Source of the DNA: Geosiphon pyriformis
Taxonomy: Eukaryota > Glomeromycota > Glomeromycetes > Archaeosporales > Geosiphonaceae
Assembly (NCBI GenBank): GCA_016748015.1
Contig: JAAOMT010000435.1
Location: 43,423-107,422 of the forward strand
DNA: 64,000 nucleotides
Direction of reading: 5' to 3'
Position numbers and translations under genes: made by a program
Part shown: positions 45,420 to 55,772 of the stretch, one piece after another
Numbering within the stretch: the first letter of the stretch is position 1
How the letters are laid out: every line of letters starts with the position of its first letter
Notes under the pieces: model-generated
Databases searched by the model: none
The model's input: the letters and a program-made list of their open reading frames with translations, nothing else
Told to the model about the DNA's origin: nothing

Positions 45420-46063
45420 AGAGCTATATTAACTGGAACTGTGAATTGTCCAGTTGAACCAAAACCTTGGGTTCCTCTATCGCTTTTTCCTAATTGTTCT
45501 CTTTGATTGATTAGTTACAAACCTGAAATGTTGATTAGGGGTAGGTAAATAGCTTGGGCAATTTTTTCAGCATGTTTGATCTTGAATGGTTTGTTAATTT
45601 CATTTTGAAACATTACTGTAATGTCTCCAGTATATCCAGCATCAATTATTCCTCCTCTGACATTGATTCTTTTGCTTGCCAGAGAGGACTGAAAGGTGAT
45701 TTGAACCATTGCTCCTGGTGGAATTTCGAGTGCAATTTTGAAGTTGATTTTTGTGAAAGATTTGGGTTTGAGAACAAGAGTATCCTTGCCTAGATATTTT
45801 AGGTCATATCTAGCATCAATTTTATGTGCTTTTTCAGGTTTTATTCCTTGTTCATTGTTGTTGAAGTATTTAAGTTGTAAGACAGACTGATTTTCGATAA
45901 GGTAGATAGGTGTTGTTTCAATTTCTTCTATTGCTTCAGGTTCTTCAAATTCAATTTTGTTCTCATCATTTTCGCTGGGCAAGGGGATATTAAGAGCATA
46001 GCATTCAGGACACCACTGTTCATCACAAAGCATAATGCATTCTTCACATAGCCTAATGTTCAT
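45420..46063 (-). pseudogene. Element B dUTPase domain
   Basis: A trimeric-type dUTPase embedded in the polyprotein between protease and reverse transcriptase. All five conserved motifs can be read: ARYDLKY; SSLASKRINV; GGIIDAGYTGDITV with the catalytic Asp and the Tyr; EKIAQAIYLPLI; and RGTQGFGSTGQF. One TAA stop lies between motifs 4 and 5 at about 45523. dUTPases hydrolyse dUTP and so limit uracil in newly made cDNA. It is preceded by LCEECIMLCDEQWCPEC (six Cys as C-x2-C-x4-C-x4-C-x2-C), a likely zinc-binding segment. Confidence 0.85.
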
Positions 46064-46860
46064 TTGCTCTAATTATTGAATTTGAGCTTCTTGGGTTGAG
46101 TAGATGTGACTTGCAATTTGGTGGTAGACTTCTACTTTATCTTTGTAATCGAATCCAGCTAATTCTATGGTGTATTCAATGTATTCTGCTTCCTTCATTT
46201 GAACATCTTCTTTGGTAGCTCTATTAATTAATGCCATTGCTAGGTCAAAAATCATCTCAGCATCATGAGGGTAGTGATAAAGTTTGTTGAGAGCATTGTT
46301 GTATGCTGCATTAAAGGGTGTTCCTCTTTTTACTTTTTCTGAAATTGATAAAGCATATTGGCAGGTCTGATTGCAGACTCCTCCTCTTATGGCTACATCA
46401 ATCTAATTGCATTCTTCCGGTAGCATATCTCCACAAGTCAAACAAAGAGTGTTGTCCCATTTTCCATTCCTTTTTATTAGATGGCCCCATCATTCTCTGT
46501 GACAAGCCTTGCAGTAATAACAAGTATGATTTTCATATTCTTCTTCAGGTGAAATGTAGACTCCCATTAACAATAGTTTCTTGTGGCAGTCCTTATATTT
46601 AAGAGGAATATAGGGGCGTTGTTTCCTTGGTTTGGGTTTTGAGTAAAGAATATTCCATCCAGAAGTTTCGAATTCAGAGTGTGGGGTAAAATGTTCTTGT
46701 TCTGTTTCATCAGCCCAGTTGGACGTTGATCCAAGAGCCATAAATGTTTCAATGAAGGGTTTTTCTTCTTCTGGTTTGAATTCAAAAGCCAGAGCTTTTT
46801 TAGAGCATTTGTTGAATGTACCACAAGTGGCAGGTACCCAGACATGTTGTCCTTGGTAAG
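46064..46860 (-). pseudogene. Element B Cys-rich module between protease and dUTPase
   Basis: Same frame as the flanking domains. Cys/His pairs occur in DCHKKLLLMG, HTCYYCKACHREWWGHL and DNTLCLTCGDMLPEEC, followed by a charged helical region (ending EVYHQIASHIYSTQEAQIQ) with one or two stops. The spacing suggests one or two zinc-binding folds. Element A carries the same arrangement. I do not recognise the family. Confidence 0.6.
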
Positions 46861-46882
46861 AGATTGTTAACTTTTGTGTTTT

Positions 46883-47401
46883 CTAATTCAGATTAGCATT
46901 GGCTTTTTGAAGCCAATCATTTCTGATGAGAGCTTGGTACTGGGGTGCGTCCATTACAAGAACTTTGATTGGAATGGTAATTTCATCAAAAGTGAACAGA
47001 AAATTGTCAATTTCTTCTACTGGGGTCTTTTTCATGCCATTGGCAGTGATGATTACTGTTTGAGCTGGTCGGTTGACATTTCTTTTCAACTGTTGCATTA
47101 ACTGGTAGGTGATAATGCTTTCGGCGGATCCACTGTCTAGGATCAAGTGAATTGTTTTTTCTTCAACTTCTGCTTCAGTGTACATAGCCATGATTGCTTT
47201 TTGTTCATTGGCGGCTGCATTGCTAAGCAGGAATGGTGACTCATTTGCTTCAAACTCAAAAGGAAATATATCTGAAAGGTTAGCGTTTTCAGCAATTCTG
47301 GCTGGTGGGATTGTGGTGGAAGTATAGGAAGGGTTTTGTTGTTGTATTGCAGCTCTACCTTCCAAGGATGCAGTATGGTGAAAATCCTGTTCTTCTGGCA
47401 T
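46883..47401 (-). pseudogene. Element B aspartic protease
   Basis: A retropepsin-like domain with HLILDSGSAESIIT (the DSG active site) and the C-terminal part PIKVLVMDAPQYQALIRNDW, preceded by a Pro/Ala-rich stretch. Complete across its 172 codons. It would process Gag-Pol. Confidence 0.8.
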
Positions 47402-48104
47402 TGTTAAATAACTGGGTTGAGTGTGGTAGTGGTTGAGTCTTGGTTGAATGGAATTTTAGGGAACTAATTGGTTGTTTGAACTGATTTTATTGTTGTTTAC
47501 TTGGTACTGGTTTTGTGGTGTGAATTGATTTTGTGTAATCAGTCTTAAAGCAGATACTTGATAATGTTGTGTGGGTGGTTGTTGGTATTGCTGTTGAATT
47601 GGCTGTGGAGCAGGCTGATAATAGTTATTTTGGTATTGGAGTCTTGGTAAATAGTAAGCTGGTGGTGGTAGTTGATAATAAGATTGCTGTGGTAAAGGGT
47701 AATGTTAATTACTTCTATTTTGTTGGTCTCGTTGTAGCTTTCTGCAATCTCTTTTCCAGTGGTCAGAAATTTCACAGTAATGGCAATTCTAAGACTGGTT
47801 ATTGGAAAGTAGTGCAAAGTTATTTTGATTTCGTCTTTGGAGTGGTTGATATCTTTGGAGTTGCTGTTGTTGTTGATTGGTGAAATAGTTTTCAATCTTC
47901 TTTGTGAGTTGGTCAATTTTTTCCTCAGCTGCTGAGCTGGTTTTTCCAATTGCCAAATTTACAAGTTTTGTGCGATTGGCCTCTTCCATGGCCATTTCAT
48001 ATCTTTTTGCATGCTGTATGGCAGAGTTTAAATCTTCTGGCACATGTGGGTGAACCTTTTTAATTAGTTTATCTTTTAGACCAGTGATAAATTGATCCAA
48101 GATT

Positions 48105-48354
48105 NNNNNNNNNNNNNNNNNNNNNNNNNNNNNNNNNNNNNNNNNNNNNNNNNNNNNNNNNNNNNNNNNNNNNNNNNNNNNNNNNNNNNNNNNNNNNNNN
48201 NNNNNNNNNNNNNNNNNNNNNNNNNNNNNNNNNNNNNNNNNNNNNNNNNNNNNNNNNNNNNNNNNNNNNNNNNNNNNNNNNNNNNNNNNNNNNNNNNNNN
48301 NNNNNNNNNNNNNNNNNNNNNNNNNNNNNNNNNNNNNNNNNNNNNNNNNNNNNN
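48105..48354. other. Assembly gap (250 N)
   Basis: Two hundred and fifty unknown bases inside the gag of element B. The true length is unknown and may be a default gap size. Confidence 0.98.
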
Positions 48355-49090
48355 TATTGATTCTTCTTCAGATATTTCAGGTTTGTTTTCTTTGTTTGCT
48401 GCTGTCTCAGAGTGTTCACTTTGATTTTCAGCTAGAAAGTCAAGGAGATTGGAACTAGTTTGAAGAGGTTCTTGTTGTCTGATGGGACTTCTGAGTGATG
48501 TAAAATCTTCTGGTCTTGCAAATCAATTCAAGAGTGAATTAGGCATTTGTGCTTGTGCAAGTGAAGCTGGAAAAGGTGTGATAGTAAGTGGAAGTTTTGA
48601 ACTGGTTCCTTGTTTAGGTGTTTGTAAATGTTTGGCAGTTGTTTTTGGTAGTATTGGAGTATTTGGTGTGGTTTTTGAGTATTGCTTTAATTTGTTTTTG
48701 CCTTTGTTGTTTGTTTCTGTTTCCGATTCAAAATCAATAGAGTATTGAGACTGCACTAGATATGTTTCTTCACAGTATTTAATAATGTTAAAATTAAGTT
48801 TGTGAAAGTAAGTGGCAAGTGTTTCGCTATTAAGGTCTTCAGTTCCCAACTGTGAATAGTGTGCTAAATTATTGTAAAGATTGCTTTTAACTTCTGAGAT
48901 ATTGTAATTTCCAAAAAGATAATTGTTGATGTAGTTTTCAATGTATTGGTATACTGATTTCTTGACAACTTCAATTCCGTCTGAAATGTTGAATCTTTGC
49001 TTGCAGTGGGTGTAAATTGATTGGTAATACTCTAGAGTTATTGCGTCTGGTGTGGTCGTCACTTTGAATTTTGTTGTTGCTGTGTTATTT

Positions 49091-49106
49091 CCGTGAGAGA
49101 GTACCA
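49091..49106 (-). other. Primer-binding site of element B
   Basis: Minus strand TGGTACTCTCTCACGG, two bases inside the 5' LTR. It differs from the site shared by elements A and D, so B uses a different tRNA primer. Confidence 0.6.
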
Positions 49107-49108
49107 AA

Positions 49109-50091
49109 TGTTACCAGAGGTTTTTGGTCTCTTTTCTTGAATGTTGTTAATGTCTGTTTGTTGTGAATTCACGTTTTCAGAAAGTAGTTGGACCTCCAGT
49201 AATTGAATTTATCTTCAAATTATCTCTTATAATTTGAACTTGCTGGGCTTATGAGTGGAATAGCCAATTCCATGCCAGTTGCTTTATGTAATTACATTGT
49301 AGTAAATGTCAACTCTTTCCCAGGAATTGCTTGTCTGGAAGCTCACTAAAAATGTGTAGTTACTTTGCTGTAAAAGTCAACTCTTCTACAGGAATCTTGT
49401 CTGTAGACTACCCTAATGATTGTAATAAGAAAAGAAAAGAAAAAAGAAAAGAAATGTAAAAGAAATAGGATTTTATCAAGGGAAACGTTTTTCTATTCAG
49501 GCTTGGAGTCACTAACAGTTTACTGAAATTGGTAACTAATCAATTTTAAAATGTTAGTTGGGTTTTGAGGATTTTCCAAATGCAATAATTTAAAGAGTTT
49601 GGTTTTTTCGAATTATTTGATATTTATTTCTTTTTGTGTGTGTAGGAATGGTTCTAAGTGATAAATCTAAAGTAAAATACATTTTCTTGAAAAGAGAAGC
49701 TCTTTTTTTATACAACTTATTGTATCACTATTCTATGAACTTGAACTTTGCTATTTTCTATAATTTTGCTGAACTAAAGATACATTTCAGCAAACTACAA
49801 GTTATTTCTGCAAACTATTAGATATTTCAATGAACTATCAATTATTTTGGCGAATTTCTACAAATTTCGGTGAACTTTTGAATGTTACATAGTTCAAAGT
49901 ATTGCATGATTGATCATTGCAATTTTGTTACATTTGTGTTGTGTACAAATTGGGTTATTAATTAAATAATAATTTCAGACATTTTGCTAATATAATAAGT
50001 AATAATTTGAAATGATAATATATGCTAATTAATGATAGGAATTATAAGATAATTTCATGCTAAATAATATCTCTAATTTCATCTGATAACA
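49109..50091 (-). repeat. 5' LTR of element B (983 bp)
   Basis: Runs TGTTACCAGAGG...TGATAACA on the plus strand. It aligns along its length with 40540-41501, with scattered mainly transition differences and about 20 extra bases in the repeat block at 49778-49880. Confidence 0.92.
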
Positions 50092-51369
50092 GTGGATAGT
50101 GATGTGATGTTGTGATATAATTTCAGTCAATCTCTATGTGCTGCTTTGGTTAAGATTTTGTTATCCAGTCTTAATTTGTAAGCTTCATTCCCTAGAATTT
50201 CTTCTATGTGAAATAGTCCATCCCATTTGGGGTTGAATTTTCCACTCCATTGTTTTTCCACTTTGGTATGATATAAGAGTATTTTGTTTTCAATCTTGAA
50301 TTCAACTGGTTTGTCTGGTAGTTAATTATCATGTCTTTCTTTTTATTTCTCTTGTGACTTTTGTATGTTATCAGCTGCTCTTTTTCATTTGTTTTCCAAT
50401 GTTTTCATTAAGTCATATGTTCTTCTTAACAATGTTTCTTGAAAATTCTCTTCTGTTATTGGTTCAGTTGGATATGTGTTAACCTTTATCTCAATTGGTA
50501 ATGTTGCTGTTCTACCATATATTAATTCAAATGGTATTGCTTGTGTGGTGTCTTGCTTCATTGTCCAATAAGCAAATAATACTGATGGTATGAACAAATC
50601 CCATTTGTCCTGGTTTTCTTGGCTGAGTTTTGCTATTGCTTCACACAATGTTCTATTAAATCTTTTAACTAATTCATTGGTTTGTAAATGATATGGTGAT
50701 GATAGTGGTCTCTTAATTCCGAATCTTTGGCTTAGTTCTGCTAATGTTCTATTCACAAAATGAGTTCCTTGGTCTGATAATAGTTTTTTTGGACATCCAT
50801 GTTAACAAATCAGATCTTAATGGACAAATTTGGCAACAGATTCTGCATCCGCTCTTTGAATTGCTTTTGCTTCTGGCCATTTAGTAAGATAGTCCATAGC
50901 TACTGCAATATATTTGTTGCCTCTGTTGATAATTGTCAATGATCCGATTAAATTAATTCCAATGTGGTCAAATGGTTGTCCTACTTTGATTGGTCTCAAT
51001 GGTTTGTTGAGTCTTGTTCCTCCTTTTCTTTGACAAGCATCACAATTTTGCACATATTGGATGATGTTTGGATATATTGATGGCCCAATAGTATCTCTTT
51101 CTGGTTCTTTCCATGGTTGCTTCTTTATGGAAATATTCTGCAGTTGAATCTGAGTACATGTTAAACAGTATTGTCTCTTTTTCTGATTCTGTAATTACTC
51201 TGGTTGGTTGATCTGAATCTTTTCTATTTTTCTGATAAAGTATATTTTGGTGAGTAATAAAATATTTGGATTGTTGTTTGATCCTCTTTTGTTCTGGTTG
51301 AGATAATTTCTCCTTGAACTGTTGAGTATCTATATAATATTGAAGTTGTTGATATTTTTGTGTGTTCAT
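50092..51369 (-). pseudogene. Element A integrase (broken, then split by element B)
   Basis: Zinc-region Cys (QNCDACQRKGG), core strands (GINLIGSLTI), second acidic motif LLSDQGTHF, and NELVKRFNRTL where a Glu is expected before RFN. The first Asp is Asn and the Glu is Lys, so two of three catalytic acids are gone. The piece at 51040-51369 is in another frame, showing a local indel. The C-terminal domain (RLDNKILTKAAHRDWLKLYH) runs up to the insertion point of element B at 50092 and resumes at 40535 with IPRNLEPIIIID. Confidence 0.75.
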
Positions 51370-51893
51370 CTTTTGTTATATTTTCGTGAGTATTGTTCAG
51401 GTTTTGTTATATTTTTTTTTTGGGTTGAAATGTTCTTAGATTTGTCTCATTTGTGACAATCATTGGCATTTTCATTGTCTTTTCTCTTTTTATAATGTAT
51501 AGTATAAGTATATGGTGCAAGTGCCATTTTCTATCTTGACTGTCTTCTGTCTCCAAATTCTTGTTTTTGGAGTGATGTCAATCCTTTGTGATCTGTGTAC
51601 ACCTCAAACTTTTGGCTCAAGTATTCTTTCTATTTTATAACTGCCCAATAGATTGCTAAATGTTCTAATTCTGGTATTCCATAGTTCTTTTTGACTGAAG
51701 TCAAACCTTGACTGGCATATGCTACTGGATGTTCTCTTTCATCTGGTCCTCTCTGAGATAGTACTGCTCCCAATGCTTGACCTGATGCATCAGTGGTAAT
51801 AATGAATGGTTTACTATGATCTGGATAGATCAATACTGGAGCTTAAATAAGCTTTCTTCTTAAGATGTCAAATGCTTTTTGCTGGGTTTCAGT
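51370..51893 (-). pseudogene. Element A RNase H region (broken)
   Basis: Well-preserved RNase H start: PFIITTDASGQALGAVLSQR, then REHPVAYASQGLTSVKKNYG and ELEHLAIYWAVIK. The later part is degraded by stops and frame changes. Confidence 0.7.
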
Positions 51894-52850
51894 CTATTCA
51901 TACTTTGCATTTTTGGTTTGAAGATCATTGAGTGGTTGTGCTATCTTTGAAAAGTTTTTTATGAAGTGTCTATAATAGCTCATGAATCCCAAGAATGATT
52001 TTAGCTCAGTTATGTTGATTGGTATTGGAAAGTTCTTTACTATCTCTATTTTCTCTGGATCTGTTTTTATGCCGTCTTTGCTAACTATGTGTCCCAAGAA
52101 TTTTAGTTCTGTTTTGCCAAAAAAACACTTTATTGCATTTAATTTTAATCCTATTTGTCATAGTCTTTCGAACAATTGTTGGAGATGATGTAGATGATCA
52201 TCAAATGTTTTTGAGAACACATTGGTGTTATCCAAGTATACAACTACTGATTTCCATAATAAGCCAGTATACACAATTTCCATTAGCTGTTGGAATATAG
52301 CTGGAGCATTGGTTAAGCTAAATGACATAACTTCAAATTCAAAGTTTCCCTCTCTTATGGTAAATGCCGTTTTTTCTTTGTCGGCTGGATCCATGGCTAC
52401 TTGTCAGTAACCACTATCCAAGCCTAATATTGAGAACCATTTGTTTTTACTAAAAGTGTCGAATAGTTCTTGTATCTGTGGAGTTGGATAGCTGTCTCCA
52501 CAAGTTACACCATTGAGTTTCCTGTAGCCTACACAAAATTGGATTTTTCCATTCTTCTTATGGACGAGTACTACTGGTAATGACCATGGGCTTATTGATG
52601 GCTGAATTAACCCATTGTCAAGTATTTGGTTGATCTCTTAATAGATAATTTCATGGCTGGCTGGTGGTATCCTGTATGCTTGCTGTTTGATTGGCATTGC
52701 ATCTCCAGTCTTGATCTGATGCTGGATAATATCAGTTCTGCCAAATTCATTTTTACTGGTAAAGATGTCATTGAAATTATTAAGTAACATCTTTAGTTGC
52801 ATCTGTTGAAGTGGGTCTAGATTTCCCATGTTTATCTGTTCCAATTGTTC
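51894..52850 (-). pseudogene. Element A reverse transcriptase (active site mutated)
   Basis: The order of motifs is normal: QHQIKTGDAMPIKQQAYRIP, a degraded palm start, EKTAFTIREGNFEFEVM, LTNAPAIFQQLM, the catalytic box, then GHIVSKDGIKTDPEKIEIV and SFLGFMSYYRHFIKNFSKIA. The catalytic box reads VVYLDNTNVFS, with Asn replacing the second Asp of YxDD, a one-base G-to-A change. Stops occur between blocks. Confidence 0.82.
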
Positions 52851-52889
52851 TGGCTGTAACAGATAACATTCATTTCGTCCGTAGATGGT

Positions 52890-53984
52890 TTATGATGTAA
52901 TGTCCACATATTCACAAAGCTGTGGAAAATCTGGAATGTTGCTTGGTGCTTGATCTTCAATTTCTGTGGTTAAATATCTGAGAGTGGTTCCTTCTGGTAT
53001 CTCTACAACATTTCTGGTGTTATTGTAGATGGGAATTTTGATATGGTTATGGCTCTTGGCTGGTATGTGTAGATTGATAAGTCCAATTTCTCTTGATTCA
53101 CAAAAGATTGCTTCTGCTTCAAAAATCTGTTCTTGCTCCTTCTCTCTCCTTTCTATTGCTAATATGTATTGGCTATATGGTGGAATGGAAATTGTTTGAC
53201 CAGTTGAGATAATTTTTTCTTGGCCAATAATTTTTTCCTCTACTATATTAACTAGTACATCTATTCTACCTGTGGATCTGAATCCCTGTATTTTTCTTGC
53301 TGTTATCCCTAGTTCTTTTCTGTTTTCCACTGATACTAATTGAGCTACTTTAACCAGAGGCAGGAAGATTGCTTGTGCTATCTTTTTGTTTGGCTCTATA
53401 ATATAGGCTTTTTCTGAGTTATTTTGTAGTATGGTGATGATATTTCCTATATATCCCATATTAATTATTCCTCTTTTTATATTTATCCCTCTTTTTGCTA
53501 GACTACTCCTAAATGCTAATTGAACCATTATTGTTGCCAGAATTTCCAGTGCTATTTTCAAATCAATACAGATACATGAATGTGGTTCCAATTTGATGGC
53601 ATCTTTTTCTGGATACCTCAGATCAAATCCAGTATCAGTATCATGCATGCGTTCTGGCATAATCCCTTTATTATTATCACTGAACCATTTAAGTTTCTGT
53701 TTCTTGGTAAGGTCAGGAAGTGCAATATATTGTTCATAGTTTGGATCGGTGTTTAAATCTAAGTTGGAATCATTGTCATTGTTCTTGCCATATTGGATGG
53801 AGCTGGAACTGGTGTTTTCATCATCATTGTTGTCAGAGTTTGAATTGGGATTAAAAATCGATTCCGATTCTGATGCACAGCTACTGATTGGTTTCTTTTC
53901 CTCTGGGATTGTATAGATCATACATGGTGGTGGATTGTAAATGAGGTTACACTCATTACAATATTGGAAGTCACATGGAATCAA
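52890..53984 (-). pseudogene. Element A dUTPase domain with flanking polyprotein
   Basis: An uninterrupted 364-codon stretch. It starts with a Cys-rich segment matching that of element B (CDFQYCNECNLIYNPPPC), then a Ser/Asn/Asp-rich acidic linker, then a dUTPase: motif 1 GFDLRY, motif 2 FRSSLAKRGINI, motif 3 RGIINMGYIGNII, motif 4 KKIAQAIFLPLV, motif 5 IQGFRSTGRID. In motif 3 the catalytic Asp is Asn, so activity is probably lost. A further 110-residue region of unknown role (PPYSQYILAIERREKEQEQI onwards) leads into the reverse transcriptase. Confidence 0.83.
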
Positions 53985-54600
53985 ACAGTGGTCACATAGT
54001 CAAGTGTTTATTTTTTCCAACTGTTGCTCTTGTTCTTTTTGAGTAGGTACCAACCATTGATAGTGCTCATGAAATTCTTCCAAATCATCCTCAATGTTGT
54101 CAAAGATATCAAAAGTTTGAATGTATTTGGGTTCAGGAAGAGATAAAGAATTGTTTTTTATTTTCAGTAATTTGCTGGTTGTTGTGTCTTTTGCTTTCGC
54201 ATATGCCATTCTCCAAAGTTTATGTTCATTGTGAAGATATTCTTTCAATCATCGTAGTGCTTTTTTTCATGCATCATTGATTGGTGTTCCCTTACATACC
54301 CAGTTGTTTATCAAGATGGTGTACTGACATGTCTTGTCATACATTCCTCCCTGCCCAGAAATGTCATTTCACATTTCTTTGTCAAACAAGATAGTTTCAC
54401 ATGCAAGACATGGTTGATTGTCCCACTTTCCTTGTTGTTTTGGTTATCCAAAGTGCTCTATGATACATGCTCGGCAGTAGAATTTGGTGGTCATTAAATA
54501 TTCTTTATCGTCACTACAGCATGCGCCCATTGATGACAATTTCTTGCTGCAATCAACACATATCAGCTTTGGTCAACGATAATTAGTTGGTGGTGATGGA
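53985..54600 (-). pseudogene. Element A Cys-rich module between protease and dUTPase
   Basis: Same frame as protease and dUTPase. Cys pairs occur in order: DCSKKLSSMGACC, FYCRACIIEHFG, QPCLACETILF and KTCQYTILINNWVC, then a helical region (54248-54000; HNEHKLWRMAYAKAKDT) with stops in between. It parallels the module of element B position by position, which argues for a real conserved domain rather than chance. Confidence 0.55.
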
Positions 54601-54998
54601 TAAGTGTGTGAGTTATGAGTAGTGGTGTCAGTGAGTATTGTTTCTTCTTCCTTTTCTTTTCCCTTTCCTTTATTGCTTTCTTTGCTTTCTTTCCATTTCC
54701 AGCTTGATGTCAGTTTATCATTATTGGTCCAAGTCAGGTTATCTGTTTCTCAGGTAAGTTTTGCTCTTTGTTTTCCTTCTCCATTGTCATTGTCGTCCCA
54801 GGAAAGTATTGGCGGCAGTTTGTTTTGGTTGACATCAGCCCATAATACTTGATACACTTTCCACGTTGGTTTGTTTTCTTCCTCCTCAAATTTGATAAGT
54901 GGTGTTGTTGTCCTGACATTGCTGGGTTTGAAATGGTCACATATTGCTGGAACTCGTATGTATTAGCTATTTTGGCTGAGTTAGAGTTTCTGGGTGGT

Positions 54999-55412
54999 CT
55001 AGTCAAGCATTGTATTGGTTTTAGATAACCAATTGTTGCCAATAAATGCTTGATACTGAGTGGCTTCCATTACCAGAACTTTAATGGGTATTGTGATGCC
55101 ATTGACTTTGATGGGGAAGTCATCTATTTTGCCAATTAGAGTTTTGGTAGCCTCATCAGCAGTGATAATTCTTACACTGGCAGCGCGATCAACTCGGCAA
55201 CCTAATTGGTCCATGAGTTGTCTTGTGATGATACTGCCAGCTGATCCACTATCTAGAATCAGTTTGATGGGGTGACCATTGACTTTTGCATTAGTGTATA
55301 TGGTGGTGATGGGTTTTTCCTTGAGTGCTGCTCCACTGAACAAAGGTGGGTTGATGGTTTCTTCTAATTTGAAAAAAAAGATGGCTGCGAGAGATTCATT
55401 TTCGGTGACCAT
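54999..55412 (-). pseudogene. Element A aspartic protease
   Basis: An open 137-codon piece with IKLILDSGSAGSIITRQLMD (DSG active site), RIITADEATKTLIGKI, and PIKVLVMEATQYQAFIGNNW. It is the best preserved domain of element A. Confidence 0.8.
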
Positions 55413-55772
55413 TGCTGGTAAAATATTGTTGGTGAGTGTTGTTTGGGGTGAGTTGGATTCTGAGTTGTTGGTGGTGGCATCTTCTGAGATAACCAGGAGA
55501 CTTAAATAGTTCTGGGAATTCAGGTTTTGGGTAAAACCAGTACCCGGATTCTGCTAATGAGATCCTGATTGTTGGTGGGAAGAGCTGGAAATTGGTTGAT
55601 GTACAACCATTGCTGATCTCTAGTTTTGGGTGATCCTCAATCTTGGGTTCCCTGATGTCATTTGAGCTGGGTTTGCTGGTAATGTTTGAATGATAGGTGT
55701 TTGATAGATTGCTGGTGGCTGTGGTTGATATATTACTTGTGGCTGTGCCTGATAAATTGCTTGTAGCTGTGG

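Larger units (their letters stand above)
47402..49107 (-). pseudogene. Element B gag (with assembly gap)
   Basis: The N-terminal segment (49107 to 48523; no ATG at its start, so the true start is lost or elsewhere) is followed by the assembly gap, a capsid C-terminal part (FITGLKDKLIKKVHPHVPED), a Gln-rich linker and an intact CCHC knuckle (CHYCEISDHWKRDC, about 47760). One stop lies just before the knuckle. Confidence 0.65.
40540..50091 (-). mobile_element. LTR retrotransposon B (innermost)
   Basis: A 9.55-kb Ty3/gypsy-type element on the minus strand with LTRs at 49109-50091 (5', 983 bp) and 40540-41501 (3', 962 bp), inserted in the integrase C-terminal region of element A with a GTGG duplication. 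Layout: primer-binding site, gag, protease, Cys-rich module, dUTPase, reverse transcriptase, RNase H, integrase, extra ORF. A 250-base assembly gap (48105-48354) lies in gag. It is the youngest of the three, yet still carries stops and a deletion through the reverse transcriptase active site. It belongs to the same broad lineage as A but has different LTRs and primer-binding site. Confidence 0.92.

Noticed and set aside
54734-55042. 102-codon minus-strand ORF in element A.
   Set aside because: It is in a different frame from the protease, Cys-rich module and dUTPase, and shows no motif; it is a shadow frame.
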